64,000 nucleotides of DNA from Ramlibacter sp. (GTDB lineage Bacteria > Pseudomonadota > Gammaproteobacteria > Burkholderiales > Burkholderiaceae_C), in contig NZ_JAQGNQ010000002.1 of assembly GCF_028291745.1 (NCBI RefSeq), forward strand, positions 1-64,000. The letters run 5' to 3'. Shown here in pieces: positions 16,336-24,828 of this stretch. Made by a program: the position numbers and the translations under genes. The notes below the pieces were generated by a model. That model was not told where the DNA came from and made no database searches. It was given only the letters and a program-made list of their open reading frames with translations. Each line of letters starts with the position of its first letter. Positions within the stretch are counted from its first letter, which is position 1.

Positions 16336-17283
16336 ATGTGGAAGTCTGGCGTCATCGCTCTCCTGGCCGCAGCCGTGTTCAGCCCGTGCATGGCGCACGC
16401 CGATGAGTTCGAACAAGGCATGAACACGATGTGGGAAGTGCTGTGGCACCAGAGCGGCACGCCCACGCGGCTCGTGCGCTGGGAGCAGGACATCAAGGTC
16501 CGCGTCTACGGGACCAACGTGGCCGCCCACAAGCAGCACGCTCTGACCGCCCTGCGGGCCGCCGCCGGCGAGGCTGGTGTGAAGGTGATCGACGTCACCG
16601 ACCGTCCCGATGCCGCGCAGCTGGCCAACGTGAGCATCGAGATCACGCCGGACGCCGCCCTCTCGGACAACCAGCCCTGCGAGACGCGGCTGAATTTCCG
16701 CACCGAGGACAAGCTCGACTCCGTGACCATGCAGATGCGCGACAGCGAAGAGCGGCGCTGCGCCTATCACGAGTCCATGCACGTCATGGGCGTGCGCGGT
16801 CACCCGGATGGCGAGACGGTGCTGAGCTACTTCACCACCCACACCGAAGGGCTGCTGCCCCTCGACAAGGCGATGCTGCGCGCCTGGTATTCGCCGCGCG
16901 CCCGCGGCGGCATGACGCCCTTCGAGTTCCTGCCCATCATGGCCGACGAACTCGTCAAGCTCATGCCCGACCGCAACCTGGCCAAGCTCGAGCGCGACCG
17001 CTTCCTCACCGACACCATCCAGCAGATGCAGGCCTTTGCCGATGGCCAAGGCGACGTGCCGGCCATCGTGAAGCGCTGCGGCAAGGTCACGCCCGAGGCG
17101 GTGCACTACGGCCGCATGGAGATGAGCTACTTCCTGGCCGTTGCGTTCCAGAAGGGCACCACGGCGCCGCAAGACATTGCCTTGGCCGAGCGCTGGCTGC
17201 AACGCGCCGCCGACATGGGCAGCCGCCCCGCACAGGCGCGCCTTGGCGCCGGCGGCTTCAACGCGGCAGCGGGCAGCAACTGA
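16336..17283 (+). CDS. Secreted putative zinc metalloprotease with Sel1-like C-terminus
   Basis: A 315-residue exported protein: Sec signal MWKSGVIALLAAAVFSPCMAHA, preceded by GAAGGA. The middle contains CAYHESMHVMGVRGHPDGETVLSYF: HESMH fits HExxH, and a further histidine follows 6 residues later, similar to the metzincin-like or DUF2927-type putative peptidases. The C-terminal ~50 residues (YFLAVAFQKGTTAPQDIALAERWLQRAADMGSRPAQARLG) form a Sel1-like repeat. Catalysis is not shown. Two cysteines (in QPCETR and RRCAY) could form a disulfide. It is monocistronic: about 230 bp of promoter region upstream and a convergent MFS gene 3 bp downstream. Confidence 0.75.
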   Translation: MWKSGVIALLAAAVFSPCMAHADEFEQGMNTMWEVLWHQSGTPTRLVRWEQDIKVRVYGTNVAAHKQHALTALRAAAGEAGVKVIDVTDRPDAAQLANVSIEITPDAALSDNQPCETRLNFRTEDKLDSVTMQMRDSEERRCAYHESMHVMGVRGHPDGETVLSYFTTHTEGLLPLDKAMLRAWYSPRARGGMTPFEFLPIMADELVKLMPDRNLAKLERDRFLTDTIQQMQAFADGQGDVPAIVKRCGKVTPEAVHYGRMEMSYFLAVAFQKGTTAPQDIALAERWLQRAADMGSRPAQARLGAGGFNAAAGSN

Positions 17284-17286
17284 GGG

Positions 17287-18540
17287 TCAGGCCTGCGTCG
17301 CCGCTCCGCCCGGTGAGTGGCGATGGCGATCGGCCCGCAGCGCGAGCGCGAAGACGCCCAGGCCGCCGAGGGCCAGCAGGGCACCGACCCAGCCGGTCGA
17401 GGTCCAGCCCAGCCCGGCGCTGATCGCCACGCCGCCCAGCCACGCGCCCAGCGCATTGGCCAGGTTGAAGGCCGAGTGATTCAAGGCCGCAGCCAGGGTC
17501 TGCGCTTCGCCGGCCACGTCCATCAGGCGGATCTGCAGGGCCGGCGCGATCGCGACGATGGTTCCGATCAGGAAGAGGCCCAGCGCCGCGGTCGCGACGT
17601 GATGCGCCGCGAAGACAAAGCCGCCCAGCACCAGAAACGACCACAGCAGCAGTCCACCGATGGTTCGCATGAGCCAACGGTCCGCGAGCCGCGAACCCAC
17701 CAGGTTGCCCACCACCATGCCGGTGCCGAACAGGGCCAGCATCAGCGGCACGCGGGCCAGCGGCAGCCCGGCCACCTCGATCAGCGTCGGCTTGATGTAG
17801 CTGAACACGGCGAACATGCCGCCGAAGCCGATGGCGCCTATCGCCAGCGTGAGCCACACGTGCGGATTGCGCAGCGCCTGCAGTTCGCGCAGCGGCCCGG
17901 CACCGCGCTGCACCGGCATTGCCGGCACGTAGAGGCGGACCAGCACCACGGCCAGCAGCGCGATCACGCCGACGAACACGAAGGCGGCACGCCAGCCGTA
18001 ATGCTGGCCCAGCGCGGAGGCGATCGGCACGCCCGCCAGCGTGGCGCCGGTCAGGCCCAGCATCACCATTCCCACCGCCGCAGCCCGCCTTCCCGGTGGC
18101 GCCAGCGAAGCTGCGACCAAGGCTGCGACACCGAAGTAGGTGCCGTGCGGCAATCCCGAGACGAAGCGCAGCAGGTTCAAGGAAAGGTAGCCGGGCGCCA
18201 GCGCCGAGCCGAAGTTGGCCACCGCATACGCGGCCATCAAGGCGATCAGCAGCGCGCGGCGGCCCCAGCCGGCCGCCAGCACGGCCAGTGCCGGCGCACC
18301 GATCACCACGCCCAGCGCATAGGCGCTGATCACGTGGCCGGCCTGCGGAATGGTGACGCCCAGGTCGTGCGCGACTTCGGGCAGCAGCCCCATGATCACG
18401 AATTCGCCGGTGCCGATGGAGAAGCCGCCGACGCCGAGGGCCAGCACGGCCCGCAGCAGCGTGCGATCGGGAGCAGTGGCGGAACGAGACGGACGAGTGA
18501 GGGGAGGCCCTTGCTCGGGCTGCAGCCGGGGGAGTGTCAT
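17287..18540 (-). CDS. MFS transporter (DHA1 / AraJ-like)
   Basis: Major facilitator of 417 residues with about 12 membrane segments. The first helix reads AVLALGVGGFSIGTGEFVIMGLLPEVAHDLG, which is typical of the AraJ/Cmx-like drug:H+ antiporter branch, and YALGVVIGAPALAVLAAGWGRRALLIALM holds the conserved loop 2-3 region. The hydrophilic N-terminal 30 residues are cytoplasmic. The gene is convergent with the putative zincin and divergent from the ClpP-like gene. Likely exports a small molecule; the substrate is unknown. Confidence 0.92.
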   Translation of the reverse strand: MTLPRLQPEQGPPLTRPSRSATAPDRTLLRAVLALGVGGFSIGTGEFVIMGLLPEVAHDLGVTIPQAGHVISAYALGVVIGAPALAVLAAGWGRRALLIALMAAYAVANFGSALAPGYLSLNLLRFVSGLPHGTYFGVAALVAASLAPPGRRAAAVGMVMLGLTGATLAGVPIASALGQHYGWRAAFVFVGVIALLAVVLVRLYVPAMPVQRGAGPLRELQALRNPHVWLTLAIGAIGFGGMFAVFSYIKPTLIEVAGLPLARVPLMLALFGTGMVVGNLVGSRLADRWLMRTIGGLLLWSFLVLGGFVFAAHHVATAALGLFLIGTIVAIAPALQIRLMDVAGEAQTLAAALNHSAFNLANALGAWLGGVAISAGLGWTSTGWVGALLALGGLGVFALALRADRHRHSPGGAATQA

Positions 18541-18718
18541 GACGCGAAGAGAGGGAGCCCGGCGGGATCGCGCGGACTCCGGGTAAACCCGAAGATCCGG
18601 ACCTTAGCATGGCCGGCCGTCGTGGCGGGCTGCAGGGACTTCACGCGCGAGGGGATGCGGCCGCCGCGCAGCCGGGCGGTGCGGCCATCGGGCATGATGT
18701 GCGCCCCAGGAGGCACCC

Positions 18719-19318
18719 ATGGAACATCCAGATCCCGAAACCCCGGCAGCAACGGCCGAACCGCGCAACGCCTTTCTCGAGGAGAAAGCCTTCAAGTCGC
18801 GCACCGTGCTGCTGTTCGGGGCCATCAGCGACACCAGCGCGAGCGACATCGCGCGCCGCCTGATCGCACTCGACGCCGAGTCCGACGCGCCCATCGACAT
18901 GCTGGTCAGCTCACCCGGCGGCCACCTCGAATCGGGCGATGCGATCCACGACATCATCCGTTTCATCAACGCCCCGGTGAACATGATCGGCACCGGCTGG
19001 GTCGGCAGCGCCGCGACCCACCTGTACCTGTCGGTGCCCAGGGAGCGGCGCGTCTGCACGCCCAACACCCGCTTCCTGATCCACCAGCCCTCGGGCGGCG
19101 CGGGCGGCCCGGCGAGCGACATCGCGATTCACGCGCAGGAAATCATCAAGGCGCGCGAGCGCATCGCGCGCACGATCTCGCGCGAAACCGGCAAGCCGCT
19201 GGAAGAGGTGCAGGAAGACATCGAACGCGACCGCTGGCTCTCGGCCGAAGAAGCGATCACCTACGGCCTGGTGAGCCGCATCATCCAGCACAAGAGCGAG
19301 CTGAAGCGCAAGGGCTGA
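18719..19318 (+). CDS. Orphan ClpP-like serine protease subunit
   Basis: A 199-residue ClpP-family protein. The catalytic triad can be placed: serine in GTGWVGSAATHLYL, histidine in NTRFLIHQPSGG, aspartate in DIERDRWLSAEEAITYGLV. The oxyanion region LVSSPGGHLESGDAIHDII is also present. The N-terminus (MEHPDPETPAATAEPRNAF) lacks the usual propeptide, and GWVGSAAT diverges from the GQAASMGA of housekeeping ClpP. No clpX, clpA or tig gene is adjacent, so this is probably a second ClpP paralogue. It could assemble with housekeeping ClpP or act on its own; this is unresolved. Confidence 0.85.
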   Translation: MEHPDPETPAATAEPRNAFLEEKAFKSRTVLLFGAISDTSASDIARRLIALDAESDAPIDMLVSSPGGHLESGDAIHDIIRFINAPVNMIGTGWVGSAATHLYLSVPRERRVCTPNTRFLIHQPSGGAGGPASDIAIHAQEIIKARERIARTISRETGKPLEEVQEDIERDRWLSAEEAITYGLVSRIIQHKSELKRKG

Positions 19319-19338
19319 GGGCAGCCGGACACGGGCAG

Positions 19339-19376
19339 CCGGACGCAGAACACGCAAAAGCGTCTTCTGCGTCCGG
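19339..19376. terminator. Strong hairpin between convergent genes
   Basis: A 17-bp stem with one mismatch and an AAAA loop: outer arms CCGGACGCAGAA / TTCTGCGTCCGG, inner arms ACGC / GCGT. It lies between the ends of the ClpP-like gene (19318) and the LLM oxidoreductase gene (19406), so it probably ends transcripts from both sides, although there is no clear T-tract. It is preceded by two direct copies of GCAGCCGGAC (from 19321). Confidence 0.65.
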
Positions 19377-19405
19377 ATACTTGGCTGTTCGGAGGTCCGC
19401 TGCCT

Positions 19406-20386
19406 TCAGCCGATCACCTCCGCCGCGATCTCGTAAGACCGCAGCCGGGCGGTGTGGTCGAACATCTGGCAGGTGATCATCAGTTCGTCGGCGCCGGTGC
19501 GGGCTATGAAGGCACGCAGCGAGCGGCGCACCGTGTCCGGCGAGCCGATGGCCGTGCATGAGAGCACTTCGTCGAGCATGGTTCGCTCCTGGTAACCCAG
19601 CGTCTCGCGGTAGCCGGGCACCGGCGGCGGCAGGCGCGAGGGCGTGCCCGTGCGCAGGTTCACGAAAGCCTGCTGCATCGAGGTGGCAAGCACCGCCGCG
19701 TCCTCCTCGCGGTCGGCGGCAAACACGTTGAATCCCAGCATCACGTACGGCTTGGCCAATTGCGCCGAGGGCTTGAAGGTGGAGCGGTACAAGGCGATCG
19801 CCTGCTCCATCGCCGCCGGCGCGAAGTGCGAGGCAAACGCATACGGCAGCCCCAGCATCGCGGCGAGCTGCGCCCCGAAGTGGCTGGACCCCAGGATCCA
19901 GATCGGCACCTTCAGCCCGGTGCCCGGAACGGCGCGTACGGGCTGCTGCGGCTCATCGGAGAACAGGTCCATCAGCTCCACCACGTCGCGCGGGAACTGG
20001 TCGGGATCGGAGCTGAGGTTGCGGCGCAGCGCCCGGGAGGTGCGCTGGTCCGAGCCGGGCGCACGCCCCAGGCCCAGGTCGATGCGCTCCGGGTACAGCG
20101 AGGCGAGCGTGCCGAACTGCTCGGCGATCACCAGCGGCGAGTGGTTGGGCAGCATGATGCCGCCGGCTCCCACGCGGATCGTGCGCGTGCCACCGGCCAC
20201 GTGACCGATCAGCACCGCGGTCGCGGCGCTGGCAATGCCCGGCATGCCGTGATGCTCGGCCAGCCAGAAGCGGCGATAGCCGAGCTGCTCGGCCCGCTGT
20301 GCCAGCTCCAGCGAATTGCGGAAGGACCGGGCTGCATCGCTGCCCTGGGTGATGGGGGAAAGATCAAGGACGGAAAGCGTGGCCAT
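19406..20386 (-). CDS. LLM-class flavin-dependent oxidoreductase
   Basis: Luciferase-like monooxygenase family, 326 residues. Family landmarks are [43 protein letters not shown] at the N-terminus, [37 protein letters not shown], and [25 protein letters not shown]. These match the MsnO8/YhbW-like group, which uses FMNH2 from a separate reductase. The substrate is unknown. Upstream lies a 326-bp divergent region shared with the GST gene. It contains a structured, terminated element on this gene's strand (see the ncRNA entry). Confidence 0.92.
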   Translation of the reverse strand: MATLSVLDLSPITQGSDAARSFRNSLELAQRAEQLGYRRFWLAEHHGMPGIASAATAVLIGHVAGGTRTIRVGAGGIMLPNHSPLVIAEQFGTLASLYPERIDLGLGRAPGSDQRTSRALRRNLSSDPDQFPRDVVELMDLFSDEPQQPVRAVPGTGLKVPIWILGSSHFGAQLAAMLGLPYAFASHFAPAAMEQAIALYRSTFKPSAQLAKPYVMLGFNVFAADREEDAAVLATSMQQAFVNLRTGTPSRLPPPVPGYRETLGYQERTMLDEVLSCTAIGSPDTVRRSLRAFIARTGADELMITCQMFDHTARLRSYEIAAEVIG

Positions 20387-20443
20387 GCAAGTGAGTTGGT
20401 GCCGTGGGGCAGAGCATCAAGGGGCGGAGGGCGGATCGGAACG

Positions 20444-20540
20444 CAAAGAAAAGGAGCCCGCACAAGGCGGGCCCAATGCAGGACGTCCGAGAGGCGTCGC
20501 CTGCGCCCGCGCACAAAACATGCGCGGGTAGAGAGACAGT
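20444..20540 (-). ncRNA. Candidate small RNA or terminated leader upstream of the LLM gene
   Basis: On the minus strand the region folds into a perfect 8-bp hairpin (CCCGCGCA / TGCGCGGG, 20506-20528), then a GACG/CGTC segment. It ends with a terminator: GCCCGC, 5-base loop, GCGGGC, then CTCCTTTTCTTT (about 20472-20444). A TATTCT box at 20552-20547 could act as a -10 element; no good -35 is visible. Since both neighbours are divergent, no protein gene needs a terminator here. A free-standing sRNA of about 95 nt or a leader that attenuates the LLM gene are both possible. A leader peptide MFCARAQATP begins inside the first hairpin but has no clear ribosome-binding site. Confidence 0.45.
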
Positions 20541-20712
20541 ACACACAGAATAGCGCAGCAAAAAGTATTCACCGCCGGAAGGCAACGTCGCTGTCTGTCC
20601 GACAACGCCCCATGCTCAGTTTCGCGATGCGCTGCTGGCCGGCCGCCGGGGCGCCGAGTACGCGTGCCGCAGGTTTGCGCCACACTCGCCGCTTTGCCAC
20701 CCAGGACCGCGC

Positions 20713-21423
20713 ATGACGACCGACCTGTCTTCCTTTCCGATCACCCGCAAGTGGCCGGCGCGGCATCCGGACCGCATCCAGCTCTATTCGCTGCCCACGC
20801 CCAACGGCGTCAAGGTGTCCATCCTGCTGGAGGAGACCGGGCTGCCATATGAGCCGCACCGGGTGGGATTCGAGAACAACGACCAGCTCTCGGCCGAGTT
20901 CCTCTCCCTGAATCCGAACAACAAGATCCCGGCGATCCTCGACCCGCAGGGTCCGGGTGGCAAGCCGCTGGCGCTGTTCGAGTCGGGCGCCATCCTGATC
21001 TACCTGGCCGACAAGGCGGGACGGTTCCTGCCGCAGGACCCCGCCCGGCGCTACCAGGCGATCCAGTGGCTGATGTTCCAGATGGGCGGCATCGGCCCGA
21101 TGTTCGGCCAGCTCGGCTTCTTCCACAAGTTCGCCGGCAAGGACTATGAAGACAAGCGTCCGCGCGACCGCTACGTGGCCGAGAGCAAGCGCCTGCTCGG
21201 CGTGCTCGATGCGCACCTCAAGGGCCGCCAGTGGATGATGGGCGAGGAGTACGGGATCGCCGACATCGCGATCTTTCCGTGGGTGCGCAACCTGGCGGGC
21301 TTCTATGGCGCGGGCGAGCTGGTCGGCTTCGATGCCTTCGGCGAAGTCAGGCGCGTGCTCGATGCCTTCGTGACGCGCCCGGCCGTGATGCGCGGACTGG
21401 AAATTCCGAAGAAGCCGGACTGA
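20713..21423 (+). CDS. Glutathione S-transferase family protein (YfcG/YghU-like)
   Basis: A 236-residue thioredoxin-fold transferase. The N-terminal domain reads IQLYSLPTPNGVKVSILLEETGLPYEPHRVGF, and LNPNNKIPAILDPQG and LFESGAILIYLADKAGRFLP form the glutathione site. The helical C-terminal domain has QWLMFQMGGIGPMFGQLGFFHKF and YGIADIAIFPWVRNL. The TPNGxK motif and the N-terminal extension before it are typical of the nu-class enzymes YfcG/YghU, which reduce disulfides rather than conjugate xenobiotics. It is convergent with a small lipoprotein gene. Confidence 0.92.
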   Translation: MTTDLSSFPITRKWPARHPDRIQLYSLPTPNGVKVSILLEETGLPYEPHRVGFENNDQLSAEFLSLNPNNKIPAILDPQGPGGKPLALFESGAILIYLADKAGRFLPQDPARRYQAIQWLMFQMGGIGPMFGQLGFFHKFAGKDYEDKRPRDRYVAESKRLLGVLDAHLKGRQWMMGEEYGIADIAIFPWVRNLAGFYGAGELVGFDAFGEVRRVLDAFVTRPAVMRGLEIPKKPD

Positions 21424-21433
21424 AGCGCGCCGC

Positions 21434-21458
21434 CGCGGCCCTCACTTCAGGGGCCGCG
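21434..21458. terminator. Hairpin between GST and lipoprotein genes
   Basis: Arms CGCGGCCC and GGGCCGCG (8 bp, perfect) around an 8-9 base loop. It lies 11 bp after the GST stop and overlaps the end of the convergent lipoprotein gene. No T-tract, so the terminator role is tentative. Confidence 0.4.
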
Positions 21459-21678
21459 AGGCGTGCACGCAGTCGAAGATGTATTGCCCGTGGTCGTTGG
21501 AGCGGAAGAAGGCGCGCAGGCCCCGCTTCTGGCATTCGGTATCGGCCGCGGTCTGCAGCGAGGCCGACGTGGTCCACTTGCGGCCCTCCACCACGACGGA
21601 GCGCCCGTCGTCCTGCACGACGTGCGCCTCGCACCCCGCCAGGAGGCTCAGCGTGAACAGCGGGGCGACGAGCTTCAT
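21442..21678 (-). CDS. Small putative lipoprotein (78 aa)
   Basis: I start the gene at 21678, where MKLVAPLFTLSLLAGC gives a compact lipoprotein signal with a lipobox LLAGC; the ORF-track start 189 bp upstream adds arginine-rich residues with no coding character. The mature part (about 60 residues) reads EGRKWTTSASLQTAADTECQKRGLRAFFRSNDHGQYIFDC and contains two further cysteines, perhaps a disulfide. It is lipid-anchored, probably to the outer membrane. I do not recognise the family. The upstream region is shared with the divergent ABC exporter gene. Confidence 0.7.
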   Translation of the reverse strand: MKLVAPLFTLSLLAGCEAHVVQDDGRSVVVEGRKWTTSASLQTAADTECQKRGLRAFFRSNDHGQYIFDCVHASRPLK

Positions 21679-21910
21679 CCCGTCCGCCCCCAAAGCGCAT
21701 CCTGCGGTGCTGCCATCCGATCCCCTCTGCGTGCTGGTCGTTTGCCGAACCTGTCTACTGTAGACCATCACGGCGCCTGGTACTTTCTGACAAACGCGCA
21801 GGCTTGTCATCCTACTCATCCGTAAGACGTTAAAGTGGCAGTCACCTGCGGCATGCCGACTGTACATCCGTACAGACCGTTTTGCCAGCGCGCCCTCCCC
21901 GTCTTACGCC

Positions 21911-23815
21911 ATGTCCACGCTGACGCTCGCCAAGCCCGCCCGTCTCCCGCCGCCGCCCACCGGCGGCACCCTTGCCGTCGCCCGGCGGGCGCTGCCCTGG
22001 CTGCGCGGTTTCGAACGCCCGATCGCCAAGGTCGTAGGCCTGGCCCTGCTGTTGGCCGCCGTCTCGGCGACCGCGCCGCTGGCCGTCATGGGCCTGGTGG
22101 ATACGCTGGCGCGCCTGGCCTCGCCCGGGGCGGTGCCCGCCAACGCCGGCCGCGCCATCCTGCTGACCCTGCTGCTCGTGGCCGGTGCCGAACTCGCGCA
22201 GGTGTGGCTCTCGCGCCTGCTCGAGGCGCGCAGCTGGCGCGTGCGGCTGGACCTGGATTTCGCACTGCGCGAGCGCGTGACCGCGCGCCTGCACGAACTG
22301 CCGCTCACGTACCACCAGCAGCAGACGGTCGGCAGCATGGTCAGCCGGGTCAATGCCTCCATCAACGGCTTCGTCGGCGCGGTCGGTGAACTCGCCTTCA
22401 AGGCCCTGCCCGCCATTGCCTACCTCGCGCTGGCGCTCGCCGCTCTGCTGAAACTCGATGCCCGGCTGGCCTTGGCGGTGTGCCTGTTCGCGCCGCTGCC
22501 GGCGCTGATCGGCATGCGCGCCGCGCGCGAGCAGACCCACCGCGACCGCGTACTGCTGGATCACTGGAGCGCCACCTTCGGCCGCTGGACCGAGGTGCTG
22601 GCCGGCATCCGCACCGTCAAGGGATTCGCGATGGAAGAGGCGGAGCAGCAGCGCTTCCTGGATGCCGTGGCGCAGGGCAACCAGCGCGTGACCCGCGGCG
22701 CCCGGCGCGATGCCCGCACCAATTCGCTGCAGGGGCTGTCGGCCGCCGCCGCCCGCCTTTCCGTGGCGGCGCTGGGTGCGTGGCTGGTGTTGAAGGGGCA
22801 GGGCACCGTCGGCACGCTGGTGGCCGCGCTGCAATACGTGGGCGGCCTGTTCGGTCCGATCCAGGGACTCACCGCCGTCTATTCCACCGTGCGGCGCGCC
22901 GGCGTCGCCCTGGAAGGCGTCTGCGCCATCCTCGATGCGCCGGACCCGGTGGCCGACCAGCCCGGTGCCCGCGACCTGGCCGTCACGCAGGGCGCGGTGC
23001 GCTTCGAGAACCTCAGCTTCGACTACGGCGACGGCCGCCCGGTGCTGCACGACTTGACGCTGGCGGTCGCCCCGGGCGAGACCGTGGCCCTGGTGGGCCC
23101 CAGCGGCTGCGGCAAGACCACGCTGGTCTCGCTGCTGGAGCGGCTGCATGCACCCACGGCTGGCCGCATCCTGGTCGACGGCTGCGACATCCGCGGCTGC
23201 ACGCAGCGCTCGCTGCGCAGCCAGATCGGCACGGTGATGCAGGACGTCCACCTGTTCAACGACACCATCCTGGCCAACATCAGCTACGGCACGCCGGGAG
23301 CCACGCGCGAGCAGGCCGAGGCGGCGGCGCGCGCGGCCAACGCGCATGAATTCATCGAACGCCTGGCCGATGGCTACGAGACCGTGGTCGGCGAGCGCGG
23401 CGCCGGACTCTCGGGCGGCCAGAAGCAGCGCATCGCGATCGCCCGCGCGCTGCTGAAGAATCCGCCCATCCTGGTGCTGGACGAAGCGACCAGTGCGCTG
23501 GACAACGAGAGCGAGGCGCTGGTGCAGGCGGCGCTGCGCACCCTCACGCGGGGCCGCACCACGCTGGTGGTGGCGCATCGGCTTTCCACCGTGGTCGATG
23601 CCGACCGCATCGTGGTGCTGCGCGACGGCTGCATCGACGCGGTCGGCCCCCACGAGGAACTGCTGGCGCAAGGCGGCTACTACGCGCGCCTGTTCGCGCA
23701 GCATGCGCGCGGCGGCTTGCTGGATGCACACGAGGCGAGCGACGATCAGCCCGCGGCCAACGATGGGTCGGGCCAAGGCTCCGCGCTGCGGCTGGTGGCG
23801 GCGGGCACCGCCTGA
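21911..23815 (+). CDS. ABC exporter, fused membrane and ATPase domains
   Basis: Half-transporter of 634 residues, expected to dimerise. The type I exporter membrane domain covers about residues 35-320 (LALLLAAVSATAPLAVMGLVDTL, LLLVAGAELAQVWLSRLLEARSW, LAYLALALAALLKLDARLALAV). It is followed by an ATPase with Walker A GPSGCGKTT, signature LSGGQKQRIAIARAL, Walker B ILVLDEATSALD and H-loop VVAHRLSTV. It resembles the MsbA/NdvA lipid or glucan exporter branch; the substrate cannot be fixed. It is transcribed alone, and the stop lies 8 bp from the end of the convergent cyclodeaminase gene. Confidence 0.92.
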   Translation: MSTLTLAKPARLPPPPTGGTLAVARRALPWLRGFERPIAKVVGLALLLAAVSATAPLAVMGLVDTLARLASPGAVPANAGRAILLTLLLVAGAELAQVWLSRLLEARSWRVRLDLDFALRERVTARLHELPLTYHQQQTVGSMVSRVNASINGFVGAVGELAFKALPAIAYLALALAALLKLDARLALAVCLFAPLPALIGMRAAREQTHRDRVLLDHWSATFGRWTEVLAGIRTVKGFAMEEAEQQRFLDAVAQGNQRVTRGARRDARTNSLQGLSAAAARLSVAALGAWLVLKGQGTVGTLVAALQYVGGLFGPIQGLTAVYSTVRRAGVALEGVCAILDAPDPVADQPGARDLAVTQGAVRFENLSFDYGDGRPVLHDLTLAVAPGETVALVGPSGCGKTTLVSLLERLHAPTAGRILVDGCDIRGCTQRSLRSQIGTVMQDVHLFNDTILANISYGTPGATREQAEAAARAANAHEFIERLADGYETVVGERGAGLSGGQKQRIAIARALLKNPPILVLDEATSALDNESEALVQAALRTLTRGRTTLVVAHRLSTVVDADRIVVLRDGCIDAVGPHEELLAQGGYYARLFAQHARGGLLDAHEASDDQPAANDGSGQGSALRLVAAGTA

Positions 23816-23822
23816 GGCAAAT

Positions 23823-24761
23823 TCAGGCCTTGCTGGCTTCGACCACCAGGATCGCCGCGGCCAGGTCTGCCAGCGCGTTGCCCACCGACTTGAAGACCGT
23901 GCGCTCGCCGGCGCTGCGCCTGCCGGCGCCGTCCTCGCGCGAGAGCGTCGCCAGCGTGCCGCGCAGGTCTTCGGCGCGGAGCACGCCGCGCTGCAACGGG
24001 CCCAGCAGGTCACCGCTTTTCTTCAGCGCTTCCTCGCTGTCCACGTAGAGCGCGGCGCCGCGGAAGCAATCGTCGTCCGCCTCGCGCATCGCCGGCGTAA
24101 AGCTGCCGATCAGGTCCAGGTGCGTGCCGGGGCGCAGCCAGGCGCCGTGCACGAGCGGTGAGGCCGCGAGCGTGGCGCAGCTGACGATGTCTGCTTCGGC
24201 GCAGGCAGTGGGCAGATCGGCGACGGCTCGCGCGGCAAAACCTTGCGCCTGCCAGCTGCGGGCCAACGCCTGTGCCTTGTGCGGAGAGCGCGCCCAGACA
24301 CTCACCTGTTCGATCGCGCGGACCGTGCGATACGCCGGCGGCAGCAGCGCCGCGATGCGGCCGGCACCGATCACCAGCAGATGCCGTGCGTCCTCGCGTG
24401 CCAGCCTGCTTGCCGCCAGCGCGGACGCCGCCGCCGTGCGCCGCGCCGTGAGGACGTCACCATCGATCAGCGCCAGCGGCACGCCGGTGCTGCCGTCGAA
24501 CAGCAGGTAGGTGGCGTGCAGCCCCGGCAGTCCGAGCGCCGCGTTGCCCGGCGCGATGTTGATGGTCTTGATGCCGTAGTAGCGGCCGGGGATCCAGGCG
24601 GGCATCACCAGGGAAGTGAAGGACGTGCCGCTGGGGACGCTCACTTCGTGAACGTGGCGAGCGGGGACCTCGCAGCCCTGCGCGAAGAGGCTTTGCAAGG
24701 CGGGGACCAGGCGCTCGAAGGGAAGGGCGGCTTGGGCAGCGGCGGGGTCGAAGATCTGCAT
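23823..24761 (-). CDS. Ornithine cyclodeaminase / mu-crystallin family protein
   Basis: A 312-residue NAD(P)-dependent enzyme of the ornithine cyclodeaminase family, which includes ornithine cyclodeaminase, alanine dehydrogenase (archaeal) and delta-1-pyrroline/piperideine-2-carboxylate reductases. Evidence: LVMPAWIPGRYYGIKTINIAPGN in the substrate domain, a VLTARRTAAASALAASRLAR helix, and the Rossmann loop LLVIGAGRIAALLPPAYRTVR; DLIGSFTPAMREADDDCF matches the family's aspartate-containing loop. The exact reaction is unresolved. The gene lies 67 bp downstream of ftsH on the same strand and may be read through from it, but there is no functional link. Confidence 0.9.
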   Translation of the reverse strand: MQIFDPAAAQAALPFERLVPALQSLFAQGCEVPARHVHEVSVPSGTSFTSLVMPAWIPGRYYGIKTINIAPGNAALGLPGLHATYLLFDGSTGVPLALIDGDVLTARRTAAASALAASRLAREDARHLLVIGAGRIAALLPPAYRTVRAIEQVSVWARSPHKAQALARSWQAQGFAARAVADLPTACAEADIVSCATLAASPLVHGAWLRPGTHLDLIGSFTPAMREADDDCFRGAALYVDSEEALKKSGDLLGPLQRGVLRAEDLRGTLATLSREDGAGRRSAGERTVFKSVGNALADLAAAILVVEASKA

Positions 24762-24828
24762 CGGCTGTTCTGTTTGTCTCTGCCTGTCTCCCGGGATGTC
24801 ATCCGAACACCCGGCATGACATCGGCCG

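Noticed and set aside
17317-19476. 719-codon plus-strand ORF
   Set aside because: Runs opposite the MFS gene and out of frame through the ClpP-like gene; Arg/Gln/His-rich shadow.
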